Origin: Anaerolineae bacterium
GTDB taxonomy: Bacteria; Chloroflexota; Anaerolineae; Aggregatilineales; Phototrophicaceae
DNA length: 64,000 nucleotides
NCBI GenBank assembly: GCA_013360465.1
Contig: JABWBO010000009.1
Location: 1-64,000 of the forward strand
Reading direction: 5' to 3'
Position numbers and translations under genes: made by a program. Positions within the stretch are counted from its first letter, which is position 1, and each line of letters begins with the position of its first letter. Positions 1 to 8,800 of this stretch are shown in pieces. The notes under the pieces were generated by a model. That model saw nothing but the letters and a program-made list of their open reading frames with translations. It did not search any database and was not told the origin of the DNA.

Positions 1-495
1 GTCGCCCGCGTCGGCGCGGTGCTGGGCTGGCCGCTGTCGCTGTTGCCGAACTCGGCGCGGGAGGTCGTGACGTACCTCGGGGCCGTGACGCTGTTCAACG
101 CGCTCGCGGTGTGGGGGTACATGCTGTTCGTTCACAAGCCCGAGTTGCCCCCGTTTCCGCCCGATGCCCCGGCGCTCCACGCCACCGAGCCGCCGCCCAA
201 GACGCCCGGCGAAGGCCACGAAGGCGGGGAAGGCCACGGCGATCCGCACGCCAAGAGCGACGGCTCGCACACGGGCAAGAGCGAAGGCTCGAATAAAAGC
301 AAGAGCGAAGGCTCGCACGGGAGCAAGAGCGAAGGCTCGCATGAGAGCAAGAGCGAAGGCTCGCACGCTTCACCCGCGACCCACGCCAAGAAGGAGCCCG
401 AGGGCCACGCTGGAGCGGAGCACGGCGGCGGTGATCACGCATCCGAGCAGCAGCCGCAGGCCAACGGGCACGGCGCGGCCCCGCACACGCCGTGA
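1..495 (+). CDS. Partial membrane protein with repetitive His/Lys/Glu/Ser-rich tail
   Basis: The frame is open from base 1, so this is the 3' part of a gene that starts outside the window. The visible part has one or two hydrophobic stretches (around the residues encoded by 20-150) and then a long hydrophilic tail rich in Gly, His, Lys, Ser and Glu. The tail contains five copies of an octapeptide repeat (253-372). The first methionine-type codon inside the window is at 19, but it need not be the true start. I do not recognise the family. The tail looks disordered and could bind metal or polyanions through its histidines (inference). It lies in the segment that appears to come from a different genome than the rest of the window. 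It converges with the ABC permease at 539. Confidence 0.6.
   Translation, partial: VARVGAVLGWPLSLLPNSAREVVTYLGAVTLFNALAVWGYMLFVHKPELPPFPPDAPALHATEPPPKTPGEGHEGGEGHGDPHAKSDGSHTGKSEGSNKSKSEGSHGSKSEGSHESKSEGSHASPATHAKKEPEGHAGAEHGGGDHASEQQPQANGHGAAPHTP
253..372 (+). repeat. 24-bp tandem repeat, five units, in coding sequence
   Basis: Five consecutive 24-bp units start at 253, 277, 301, 325 and 349. They encode an octapeptide of the form K-S-(E/D)-G-S-(H/N)-x-(S/G). The core AAGAGCGAAGGCTCG is nearly identical in units 2-5, while the last three codons vary. All units keep the reading frame, so copy number could vary without breaking the gene. Confidence 0.85.
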
Positions 496-538
496 CACGC
501 CGCGATACGCCGCGACATTCCCCCCGGGGGCCTGCCGT

Positions 539-2257
539 TCAAACGCGGAAGATCGCGCCCAGTTTCTTGCCCATCACCACGCTCGCGCCCACCAGCGTGA
601 CTCCGAGGAGCGCCATGCCCCACACGCCCATGGCGCTGGCGATGTGCGGGCCGTCGCCCAGCCGGTCGGCGAAGCCGTAGATCGCCTTGGTGATCGGGAA
701 GTGCTGCTCCTGCTGGGCCAGGATGAGCGAGTCCGAGACTTCCAGCATCGCGAACGAGAACGCCAGCAGCCCGCCGGCGATCAGGTTCGCCATGATCAAG
801 GGAACGATGACCGTCCGCACGGCGGTGAAGGTCGAGGCCCCGAGGTTGACCGCGGCCTCCTCCATTTCGCCGGAGGTCTGCTGGAGCCCCGCGACCGTCG
901 AGCGCACGATGTACGGCAACCGCCGCACCGCGTACGCGATGATCAGGAGCGGCACCGGGTTGGGCATCGAGCCCACCACGTCGGCGAAGCCCGCCAGCGG
1001 CTGCCCGGGGCCCAGCGGCCAGGACAGGCTCATCGCCACGTAGCCGAACGCCATCACCAGCCCCGGCACCGCGAGGGGCAGCATCGCGCACGCGTCCAGC
1101 ACCGCCCGCCCGCGGATGTTCGTCCGCACGATCACGTACCCGATCAGGATGCCCAGCACCAGGTCGATGGCGACCGCGGCGGCGGCGAGTTTCAGGCTGT
1201 TTACGATGGCCCCGAACGCCAGAGGGTGCCCCAGCGCCTGCCCGTAGTGGTCGAGCGTGAACGCCGAGGGCAGCACGCTGTCGTACCAGCGTCCCTGCAC
1301 CGCGAGGCTGTTGAAGACCACGCCCAGGTGGGGGGTGATCGCCGCGAGCGTCACAAGGGTGAACAGCCCGCAGGCGAGGGCCCCGCGCCAGCCGGTGAGC
1401 GGCACCTCGCCGCCGGCACGCGAGGCCTTGGCGTACATCGCGTGACCCTTGCCGCCGAACAGCAGCCGCCCGGAGGCGTACAGGCCCAGCGCGATCGCCA
1501 GCATCACCACGGTCAGCGCGTACGGCGTCGGGCTGGTGCCGACCTCCTTGATCCCGTTGAAGATCTGCACCGGCGCGACCGTGTAGTAGTCAAACATCAG
1601 CGGGGCGCCCAGCTCGGTGAACGACCAGATGAACACGATCGTCGCCCCCGCGAACAGCCCGGGGCGGATCAAGGGCAGCGTGATCTTGAAGAACCGGGTG
1701 CGCCACGGCGTGCCCACGGACTGGGCCGCCTCGTCGAGCGCGGGGTCGAGGTTCGCAAGCGCCGCCGTCGCGTTCAGGTAGATGATCGGGTACAGCGAGA
1801 GCGCCTGCGCGGCGCACACCCCCCAGAATCGCCCCTCGCCCAGGATGTCCCAGTGCGTGCCCAAGAGCGCGTTGAGTGAGCCTTCCCGCCCGAGGATCGC
1901 CCGCAGCCCGATCGCCCCGACGAACGGCGGCAGGATCATCGGCACCAGCACCAGCGCGTTCCAGAGTCCCTTCAGCGGGTACCGGTACGAAGCGGCGAGC
2001 ACCGCCAGCGGCAGCGCGATGATCGTGGCGATCGTCGTCGTGGTCGCCGCCACGCACAGCGAGTTCACGATGCTGTCGCGGAGGACCGGGTCCTCGAAGA
2101 CCGCGGCGATGTGGGAGAAGGTGAAGCCGGTCCCGCGTTCGATGTCCGACGCGAACCCGCCGCGCACCGTCAGCCAGATCGGGTAGATCAGGAAGACGGC
2201 GAAGAGCCCGAGGAGGGCGGCCAGCAGGGCGTACTGGAAGATCACACGCGGACGCAT
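539..2257 (-). CDS. ABC transporter permease, two fused MetI domains (iron(III)/thiamine type)
   Basis: The 572-residue inner-membrane protein consists of two homologous binding-protein-dependent permease halves in one chain, the layout of FbpB/AfuB/ThiP permeases that import Fe(III) or thiamine. The N-terminal half carries an EAA-like loop (around residue 200, region ALDEAAQSVGTPWRTRFFKI). The C-terminal half has a second one (MEEAAVNLGASTFTAVRTVI, around residue 480). These loops contact the ATPase. About twelve hydrophobic segments are visible. The start is ATG at 2257. No ATPase or binding protein lies in the window, so the substrate is inferred from architecture only. The gene lies in the left segment of apparently foreign origin. 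Confidence 0.85.
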   Translation of the reverse strand: MRPRVIFQYALLAALLGLFAVFLIYPIWLTVRGGFASDIERGTGFTFSHIAAVFEDPVLRDSIVNSLCVAATTTTIATIIALPLAVLAASYRYPLKGLWNALVLVPMILPPFVGAIGLRAILGREGSLNALLGTHWDILGEGRFWGVCAAQALSLYPIIYLNATAALANLDPALDEAAQSVGTPWRTRFFKITLPLIRPGLFAGATIVFIWSFTELGAPLMFDYYTVAPVQIFNGIKEVGTSPTPYALTVVMLAIALGLYASGRLLFGGKGHAMYAKASRAGGEVPLTGWRGALACGLFTLVTLAAITPHLGVVFNSLAVQGRWYDSVLPSAFTLDHYGQALGHPLAFGAIVNSLKLAAAAVAIDLVLGILIGYVIVRTNIRGRAVLDACAMLPLAVPGLVMAFGYVAMSLSWPLGPGQPLAGFADVVGSMPNPVPLLIIAYAVRRLPYIVRSTVAGLQQTSGEMEEAAVNLGASTFTAVRTVIVPLIMANLIAGGLLAFSFAMLEVSDSLILAQQEQHFPITKAIYGFADRLGDGPHIASAMGVWGMALLGVTLVGASVVMGKKLGAIFRV

Positions 2258-2308
2258 CGCCCGCAGTCTACCGGACGCGGGAATCGGGGTCGTCCTCCCG
2301 GCGAAGGG

Positions 2309-2839
2309 TCACGGCGCGTCGTCAACGTCTGCCGGGGCTTCGACGATCGCCGCTACCGCCGTGGCGTTCACCCGGTTGTAGAGCGCGACCGCCTGTTCGT
2401 CCGTCGCGGTGGGACCCACCCGCGCCCGCACGATCCCCAGCGCCGGGTTGTACCAGAACGACGCGGTGTCGCGGTCGAGCGCCACCCGCACGTTGGGGTT
2501 GGTTCGGTGCAACTCGCCGCCGGTGGCGATCTCGATCCACGGGCAGCCCGCCGGCGTCAGGCGGTTCACCGGCGGGGCCGTTCCGAACCACGCCGGCTCG
2601 ATCGTCACGGGCCAGCCCCGCTGGTTGACCTGTGTCTGCACCTCGGCCTCTTCAGGCGCGTCCAGGCCCGGGCGGCTTACGGCGGCCCGGAAGCGCACCT
2701 GCGAGTTCAGCGCCACCACCGCCCGGCGCGTCGCTTCGGCCCCCGCCTCGATCGAGTGCGTCGCCCGGTGATGCCACACCAAGAGCGCCGACCCGCACGC
2801 GATCGTCACAGTGGCCATGATGACGGACAGCCAGCGCAT
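2309..2839 (-). CDS. Membrane-anchored protein of unknown function
   Basis: I choose the ATG at 2839 (MRWLSVIMATVTI), because the upstream part of the longer open frame is Gly/Arg/Ser-rich and looks non-coding. The resulting 176-residue protein has a single N-terminal hydrophobic segment followed by a soluble extracytoplasmic domain of about 145 residues. I see no catalytic motif. The anchor-plus-small-domain layout resembles a minor pseudopilin, but the usual Gly-Phe-Thr-Leu-Ile-Glu prepilin signature is absent, so I do not call it one. It is 51 bp upstream of the ABC permease on the same strand and could be cotranscribed with it. It diverges from the M16 peptidase start at 3099. Confidence 0.6.
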   Translation of the reverse strand: MRWLSVIMATVTIACGSALLVWHHRATHSIEAGAEATRRAVVALNSQVRFRAAVSRPGLDAPEEAEVQTQVNQRGWPVTIEPAWFGTAPPVNRLTPAGCPWIEIATGGELHRTNPNVRVALDRDTASFWYNPALGIVRARVGPTATDEQAVALYNRVNATAVAAIVEAPADVDDAP

Positions 2840-3098
2840 CGGCGGCGGTGCTCCAGATCCCCAAGGGGACACGCCCCGGGGAGTGTTCCCGAACCAGACT
2901 TCATCGGCGCTCCGGGGGCCGAGCGCCGGGAAACCCCTCAGCGATGGGAACAACGGGTTCGGTCTGTCCCGGTTGGAGCAACGAAACGCCCGGGCGGGCG
3001 GTGCGGCTACGCTGGAAGCCCCGGATTCTGAGACGCTGCCTGCCTCGGCCCTATTCCCGCGCCCCCCCCCCCCCCGTCCCGCCCCAGCGACCCCTCCC
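2840..3098. other. Intergenic region with 14-nt poly-C run
   Basis: This is the divergent spacer between the minus-strand gene starting at 2839 and the M16 peptidase start at 3099. I see no credible gene. A run of 14 consecutive C residues lies at 3062-3075, a sequence that is difficult for many sequencing chemistries. No convincing promoter was found. Confidence 0.5.
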
Positions 3099-3228
3099 AT
3101 GCCCTCGATCACCACCACCGTCCTCGATTGCGGCATGCCCCTCATCACCGAGAAAATGGGGGGCGTGCGTTCGGTCGGGCTGGCGTGGCTGCTGCCGGGC
3201 GGGACCGCCCGCGACCCCCGCGACGACC
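3099..3228 (+). pseudogene. 5' end of M16 (insulinase-type) peptidase, truncated
   Basis: From ATG 3099 the frame reads as the start of an M16 zinc peptidase: a short beta strand (TTVLDCGMPLITEKM) followed by the conserved SVGLAWLLPGGTARDPRD region that normally precedes the helix with the HxxEH site. After about residue 43 the family resemblance stops and the frame continues as low-complexity Arg/Ala/Gly sequence, so the HxxEH motif is never reached. I take this as the left half of a composite junction rather than natural gene decay, because the next bases read as a different protein in another frame. The exact break point (about 3228) is an estimate. Confidence 0.6.
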
Positions 3229-3370
3229 CCCCGCCCACGGCCGGTGCACTATCCCGAGTCGGATGGCAAGCCGATGGCCGAGACCGACGTGCACCGCAAC
3301 GAGATGTTCGCGCTGATCGGCGCGCTCCTGTGGGAGCGTATGGATCAACGGTTCGACGGAAGCGCCGACG
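3228..3370 (+). other. Composite junction containing a Uma2-like N-terminal fragment
   Basis: Between the broken M16 frame and the membrane glycosyltransferase fragment, about 43 codons read HYPESDGKPMAETDVHRNEM followed by a helix ending WERMDQRFDGSAD. The motif Y-P-x-S-D-G-K-P-M-A-E-T-x-x-H-R is the familiar opening of many Uma2-family (DUF820) putative nucleases, where a Tyr-Val-Ser-Gly-Asn strand should follow. Instead the frame runs into a transmembrane protein. Thus three unrelated protein starts or middles lie within about 150 bp, with two breaks, at about 3228 and about 3370. This is either a metagenome assembly chimera or a rearrangement scar; I favour the former. Confidence 0.55.
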
Positions 3371-4608
3371 GTCCGACGCTGCCGCGCGCCGTCGAAGCGG
3401 TCCTTGCCCTGCCCCGAGCGAACCTCGTGCTGACCGCCCTGGCGGTCGCCCTGGCGGGAGGGACGACGTTCCTACTTTACCCGGCAGGACTGAGCGCGGT
3501 GGGCAACACCTTCGCCGGGCTGGGATGGCTGCTCACGCCGCTGGAAGCGCCGCCGACCGTCTTCCACGCACTGGTCGTCGCGCTTTTCTATGAACCGCAC
3601 GTGTGGGTCCTGGCAGCGGCGTCGGCGGTTCTGGCGCTGCGCCGCCGCCCCAGCCTGATCGACCGGCTGTTCCTGCTGCTCGCCCTCCTGGGCGCGGCGG
3701 CGGGCGTCATCTTCGACGGCGCGTCGGGTTCCGCCGCCCTCTGGCTGACGCTGCCCCTTGCCGGGCTGGCGTCGCGCCTGCTGGCGGACAGTTTTGCCGA
3801 AGACTCCGACGGCATGTACCTGCCCGCGCCCGGTTGGTCGCGCGGGGTGGTCGCCGTCGGGCTGATCGGCGCGCTGGCGGTCTTCACGCTGGCAGCTCAG
3901 GAGATGGCGCGGGCACTGATCGGTTCAGCGGATGGCACGGTCTCGGGCGTCACCCTGCCCAGCGACGCCATTGTCCTGATCTTCGTCTCGACCATGTTCA
4001 TCGTCATCGGGTTCTTCCTCTTCGCCAGCCTGTGGGGGGCGCGAACCACCTGGCAGGGCATCATCCTCGGCGCGACGGCGTTCTTCGGCGTGACCTCGCT
4101 GGGCAGCGGTTGGGGGCTGTCAGTCAGCCGCGCCGCGCAGCCTGCCCAGGTCTGGGATGCTGCCGCGACCAGCGGCGACAGCGCGCTGCTGCGAACGACG
4201 CTGCTCGACCTGAGCAAACGGGAAGCGCGCGGCTTCACCGGGCTGCCGATTCACGCGCTGGCGGAGAGCGACAGTCTCATCGCCTGGGTGCTGCGCGACT
4301 TCCCGCAGACGACGTTCATCCGCGAGGCGCAGGACGCCGCGCAGCAGGGGGTGATCATCGCGCCTGCCGCGCTGACGCCGGACCTGGGCGCGCAGTACGT
4401 CGGGCAGGACTTCCTGATGCAGCGTTTCTGGACTTCCAGCGCGCTGCGTCTGGTCGACTTTCCGGCATTCTGGACGCAGGCGAACGCCGGCAGCAGCGCC
4501 GCCGTCGGCTTCGAAGAACGGATCGTGCTTTGGCTGCGTCAGGACATCTACGACGGTACAGACGAAACGCTGGGCGGCGCCGCGCCAGATGGCGGAGGTG
4601 TGGGTTGA
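3274..4608 (+). CDS. Agl23-like membrane glycosyltransferase, N-terminally truncated, with Uma2-like leader
   Basis: From about residue 33 (base 3370) this open frame encodes a polytopic membrane protein that parallels the second half of the Agl23-type protein at 5853: a F-x-x-P-x-G-L-x(6)-G-x-W-L segment, a Tyr-Glu-Pro loop, several further helices and a C-terminal extracytoplasmic domain with a W-V-L-R-D-F-P motif. The N-terminal GT39-like half, with its Asp-Glu catalytic region, is missing. The first ~30 residues instead look like a Uma2 start. The listed start (ATG 3274) is simply the first ATG after the junction. As it stands the product should not be a working transferase. It is followed by the sigma factor 34 bp downstream. 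Confidence 0.6.
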   Translation: MAETDVHRNEMFALIGALLWERMDQRFDGSADGPTLPRAVEAVLALPRANLVLTALAVALAGGTTFLLYPAGLSAVGNTFAGLGWLLTPLEAPPTVFHALVVALFYEPHVWVLAAASAVLALRRRPSLIDRLFLLLALLGAAAGVIFDGASGSAALWLTLPLAGLASRLLADSFAEDSDGMYLPAPGWSRGVVAVGLIGALAVFTLAAQEMARALIGSADGTVSGVTLPSDAIVLIFVSTMFIVIGFFLFASLWGARTTWQGIILGATAFFGVTSLGSGWGLSVSRAAQPAQVWDAAATSGDSALLRTTLLDLSKREARGFTGLPIHALAESDSLIAWVLRDFPQTTFIREAQDAAQQGVIIAPAALTPDLGAQYVGQDFLMQRFWTSSALRLVDFPAFWTQANAGSSAAVGFEERIVLWLRQDIYDGTDETLGGAAPDGGGVG

Positions 4609-4635
4609 GGATGCCGCCTGCCAGGCGTGTATAAT
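4605..4635 (+). promoter_or_regulatory. Sigma-70-like promoter for the ECF sigma gene, probably leaderless
   Basis: A consensus -10 box TATAAT lies at 4630-4635, preceded by TG at 4628-4629 (extended -10 type). A partial -35 TTGAGG lies at 4605-4610, giving a 19-bp spacer. A start site seven bases after the -10 would fall at about 4642, the A of the chosen ATG, so the mRNA may lack a 5' leader. No ribosome-binding site is visible. Confidence 0.55.
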
Positions 4636-4641
4636 GCGGTC

Positions 4642-5265
4642 ATGATGACGAACCCGAACGGAACTTCCCAGGCTGCACTGGACGGCGGTGCCGACAACGC
4701 CGTGCTGATCGCCCACGCCCTCGGCGGCGATCAGACGGCGTACGGAGCGCTGTATGACCGCTACGCGCCGAGCATTTACCGCCTGTGCTACAGCCTGCTC
4801 CTCAACCGCGAGGACGCCGAGGATGTGACTCAGGAATCGTTCGTCTACGCCTTTCGCAATCTGCGCCGCTACGACGCGCGAAAATCGGCGTTCAAGACCT
4901 GGATGTTCACCATCGCCATCAGCCGCTGCCGCAACCAGTATCGGCGGTTCATGCCGCAGCTCCTGGATATCAGCGATCTGCTCGGTCTCGCCATCGCCGC
5001 GCCCCGTTCAGAGCAGCCGGAAGCGGCGGCGGCGCGAACGAGCGCCAAGGAAACGGTGGAAGCGGCGCTGCGGCGCTTGCAGCCGCGTCTGCGCGAGGCG
5101 GTGATGCTGCGTTACGGGCACGGGCTGACCTACCGCGAGATCGCCGAGGTCATGGACTGCCCGCAGAAGACGGCGGAGAGCCGCGTTCGCCTGGCGCATG
5201 AGGCGCTGCGCGGCTTGCTCCTGCCGGTTGGCGAAAGCCTGCTGCAAGAACTACTGGCAATATGA
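4642..5265 (+). CDS. RNA polymerase ECF-type sigma-70 factor
   Basis: The 207-residue protein has sigma region 2 at about residues 25-95, including the NREDAEDVTQESFVYAFRNL helix that contacts core polymerase and the -10 element. Region 4 is at about residues 135-190, with a helix-turn-helix (LTYREIAEVMDCPQKTAESR). There is no region 1 or 3, as in ECF (group 4) factors. The stop overlaps the start of a zinc-finger anti-sigma gene by 4 bp (ATGA), the usual sigma/anti-sigma coupling. I use ATG 4642, because an upstream GTG at 4627 lies before and inside the promoter's -10 box. Its regulon may include the envelope glycosyltransferase gene just downstream (inference). Confidence 0.9.
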   Translation: MMTNPNGTSQAALDGGADNAVLIAHALGGDQTAYGALYDRYAPSIYRLCYSLLLNREDAEDVTQESFVYAFRNLRRYDARKSAFKTWMFTIAISRCRNQYRRFMPQLLDISDLLGLAIAAPRSEQPEAAAARTSAKETVEAALRRLQPRLREAVMLRYGHGLTYREIAEVMDCPQKTAESRVRLAHEALRGLLLPVGESLLQELLAI

Positions 5266-5789
5266 GCAGCGTTGGAGACATGACGACCGAACCCAACATG
5301 ACCTGCCGGGATGTGCAGCGCGCACTTCCGGCTTACCTGCATCGAGAACTGCCGCCTTCCCAGCGCGGACAAGTGGCGCGGCATCTTGCCGGCTGCATCC
5401 AATGCGGCGCGCACTACCAGGCGCAGCGCGAGATCGCCCGCCGCCTGGAAGCGACCGTCCCGCTGATCGGCAGAGGGACTGAAGCCGGGCGTTTCGAACA
5501 GATGTGGCGGGGGATCGCCGCCCAGATCGCCGCCCGCCGGCGGCAAATCAGCATGACCAACCTGGTAACCAGCGGCGCGGCGCTGATGGTCGTGCTGCTG
5601 CTGGCGCTGGCGTGGGCGCCGACCGCATCCCAGGCGTGGGTGCCGACTCAGCCGACCGCCATTCGCGGAGATACCCGGTCCACCCCGGTAGCGGTCGCAT
5701 TTTCGTCGGAGGATACATCCCCGGCGACTCTAATGCCGCCGCTGCAAAGCAATTACGCCCCGGCTGTGGGCGCGACGGACGAACCCTGA
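5262..5789 (+). CDS. Zinc-finger anti-sigma factor, membrane-anchored
   Basis: The 175-residue protein carries an N-terminal zf-HC2/ZAS-type motif, H-x3-C-x2-C (HLAGCIQC, around residue 45), typical of anti-sigma factors that sequester an ECF sigma. One transmembrane segment follows (about residues 97-117, LVTSGAALMVVLLLALAW). A short extracytoplasmic Ser/Thr/Pro-rich tail ends the protein, with no visible sensory fold. The start ATG overlaps the sigma stop by 4 bp, so the pair should be translationally coupled. Release of the sigma would need proteolysis or a conformational change; no protease is adjacent. Confidence 0.8.
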   Translation: MSSVGDMTTEPNMTCRDVQRALPAYLHRELPPSQRGQVARHLAGCIQCGAHYQAQREIARRLEATVPLIGRGTEAGRFEQMWRGIAAQIAARRRQISMTNLVTSGAALMVVLLLALAWAPTASQAWVPTQPTAIRGDTRSTPVAVAFSSEDTSPATLMPPLQSNYAPAVGATDEP

Positions 5790-5852
5790 TCGGCGCAAAC
5801 TGCGAACGGTGTGCGCAGGCGCTCATGGCGAAGAGGATTGAGTACCCAGATT

Positions 5853-8800
5853 ATGGCAACGATGCATCCAGGTGTTGAACGGGAGCAGCAAGGGCAGGAG
5901 GCAGGCGGTGCGCTGAACCGCTTCCTGTCGAAAGAATTCCGCGTCGACTGGTTCACGGCGGCGTATATCCTGCTGGCGGCGCTGGCGATCTTCACGCGCT
6001 TCTATGCACTCGGCGACCGCGTGATGAGCCATGACGAGAGCCTGCATACCTACTACTCGTGGCGGCTTGTCGAAGCGGGCGACTTCCAGCACACCCCCTT
6101 GATGCACGGACCGATTCTCTTCCACGTCACCGCCTTCTTCTATTTCCTCTTCGGCGATAACGACTTCACTTCGCGCATCTACCCCGCTGCCCTGGGGGTG
6201 CTGATGGTGCTGTCGCCCCTGCTCTTCCGGCGCTGGATCGGGCGTTACGGCGCGCTGCTGGCATCGATCATGATCCTGATCTCGCCGCTGCTGATGTACT
6301 ACAACCGCTACATCCGCCATGATACGCCGTCGATGCTCGCGGCGATCCTGATGACCTATGGCATCTTCATGTACCTGGATGGACCGGCGCATCTACGGCG
6401 AAAAGCGCGCTGGCTGTATCTGCTGGCGGGCGGGATGATCTGGAATCTCGGCTCGAAAGAGACCGCCTTCATCTATATCGCCATCTTCGGCGCGGCGATC
6501 ACGCTCTATTTCGCCGCCCGCGTCATCCAGCACCTCACCCGCCGCCCGGCACGCATGGGCTACCATATCGCCTCCATCGGCATCACGCTCGGCACAGTCG
6601 TATCGCTGATCATGATCGCCGTCTTCAGCATTGCCCTGTTCAACTACGACTCGCTGGAAGCGCGTATCACCTTTCTGCGCGATCAGTTCAATCTGCTGGT
6701 TTCAGGAAGCCCGACCCTTTTCGACTTCAACGTCTTCATCACCTGGAGCCTGCTGGCGCTGGTCGCGCTGGTGTTGGTCCTGGTGGCGACGGCGACCTAT
6801 GCCACGTTGCGCAAGCGCGGGCGCTTTAACCCGGCGAGCCTGATCGTCGTGCTGCTGCTCACATTGGCGGTCACCACCGCGCTGATCGCGGTCGAGGAGT
6901 TCACCCAGAAGCCATCACGTGCCATCGCCGGTGAGGGCGTCGAAGACGTGCCGGTTGATCCGTCCGCCGCCTACAGCTACACCCCGACGATTGCCGCCTT
7001 CGCGCTGGCGTTCGTGGTGGCGGCGGCAGCAGTGCTGTCGCGGTCATCGGGCTGGTGGCGCAAGGCGTTCCATCGCTTCCCGGAACTCGACGTGCTGCTG
7101 GTGATGGGCACGCTCATCCTGCCCTGGCTCTCGCCGCTGATCACGTCGATCAGCGGCGGCAGACCGACCGACTACACGCAGGAAGGGATCATCCGTTCGG
7201 CGCTGGCGCTGCTGCCCTTCGCCATCATCTCGATCGCCGTCGGGCTGGCATGGAATCCCAAGCGCTGGATCATCGCCGCGCTGGTCTTCCATATCCCGTT
7301 CGCCTTCTTCTTCACCACCATGTTCACCAACCCGGTCGGGCTGGCGTCCGGCATGGTCGGCAGCCTGGGCTACTGGCTGGAACAGCAGGCAGTCAAGCGC
7401 GGCAGCCAGCCACAGTATTACTACATGCTGGCGGTGATGCCGCTTTACGAATACCTGCCGATCATCGGCGCGCTGCTGGCGGCGCTGGCAGGGTTGGTCA
7501 GGATGTGGAAGAACCTGATCCAGCCTGCCATATTGACGGATGAACTTGACTCCGACGATCCAGCAGACGAGAACGAAGATGAAATCGAACGCGGTCGTCC
7601 CGTCACCCACCCGAACTGGCTGCGTCGTCCGTCGCTGATCCTCTTCATCGCCTGGTGGGCGGCGCTGATGTTCCTGGCGCTGACTCTGGCTGGCGAAAAG
7701 ATGCCCTGGCTGGGGACCCACATGACCCTGCCGCTGATCTTCATGACCGCCTGGTACTTCAACGCCGTCTTCCGCAACGTCAACTGGGCAACCTTCGCTC
7801 GGCGCGGCTCGCTGTTCGTGGTGCTGGTCCCGCTGTTGGGAGTCGCCGTCGTGCAGGCGGTCATCCCCTTCGTCATCGGGCGCTCGCCGTTCGGCGGCTT
7901 GCAGGTTGATCAGCTTCAGAAGCTCAACGAGTGGCTGGGAATCCTCGCCTTCGCCGCGCTGATCCTGTTTCTGATCATCCGGGTCATCCAGCAGACCGGT
8001 TGGGGGCACTTCCGGCGCATGGTCGGGGTGGCGGCATTCTTCGGACTGTCACTCCTGACCGCCCGTCACGCCTGGATGGCGTCGTTTATCAACTATGACC
8101 TGGCGAACGAGAACCTGGTCTATGCCCATGCCGCGCCCGGCATCAAGCTGATGATGGACCAGATCGAAGAGGTCAGCCGGCGCACCACCGACGGTATGAA
8201 CATCGCCTTCGCCTGGGGCGGCAACGCCTGGCCCGTCACCTGGTACTTCCGCGACCTGACCAACGCCCGTTACTTCGCCAGCAACCCGACGCCGGGGTCG
8301 ATCGGCGACGCGGTGGCGGTCTATGCCAGCGACGACATCCGTTCGCGCATCGAACCGCTGCTCGAAGACCGCTACTACCGATTCGAGTACGTCCGCATGT
8401 GGTGGCCCGACCAGGACTACTTCTACCTGAACGGACAGCGCATCCTCAATGCGCTCGACCTGAATCCGGAAAACACCAACGCCGCGCTGATCCGCGAGGG
8501 GATGTTCAATATCTGGTGGAGCCGCGATTTCACCAAGTACGGCGAGGCGGTTGGGCGCGACTATTCGCTGGCGAACTGGCCCGTCTCGGAGAAGATGCAC
8601 TTCTACGTGCGTAAGGATGTCGCCGCGCAGGTCTGGAACTACGGCGTCGGCGAAGGGGCGGTGTTCAATCCGCTGGAAAATCTGCAGGTCAACGTCTGCA
8701 CGGAAAACTGGCAGCAGCTCTACGCGCAAACTCAGTTCGGCATCACGTCGCAGACGACGTTCAATCATCCGCTGGATATCGCCGTCGATTCCGAACTTGG

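Noticed and set aside
164-1879. Long plus-strand open frame rich in Arg, Ala and Gly opposite the ABC permease
   Set aside because: It is a shadow of the minus-strand permease in GC-rich DNA; composition is non-protein-like and no domain is visible.
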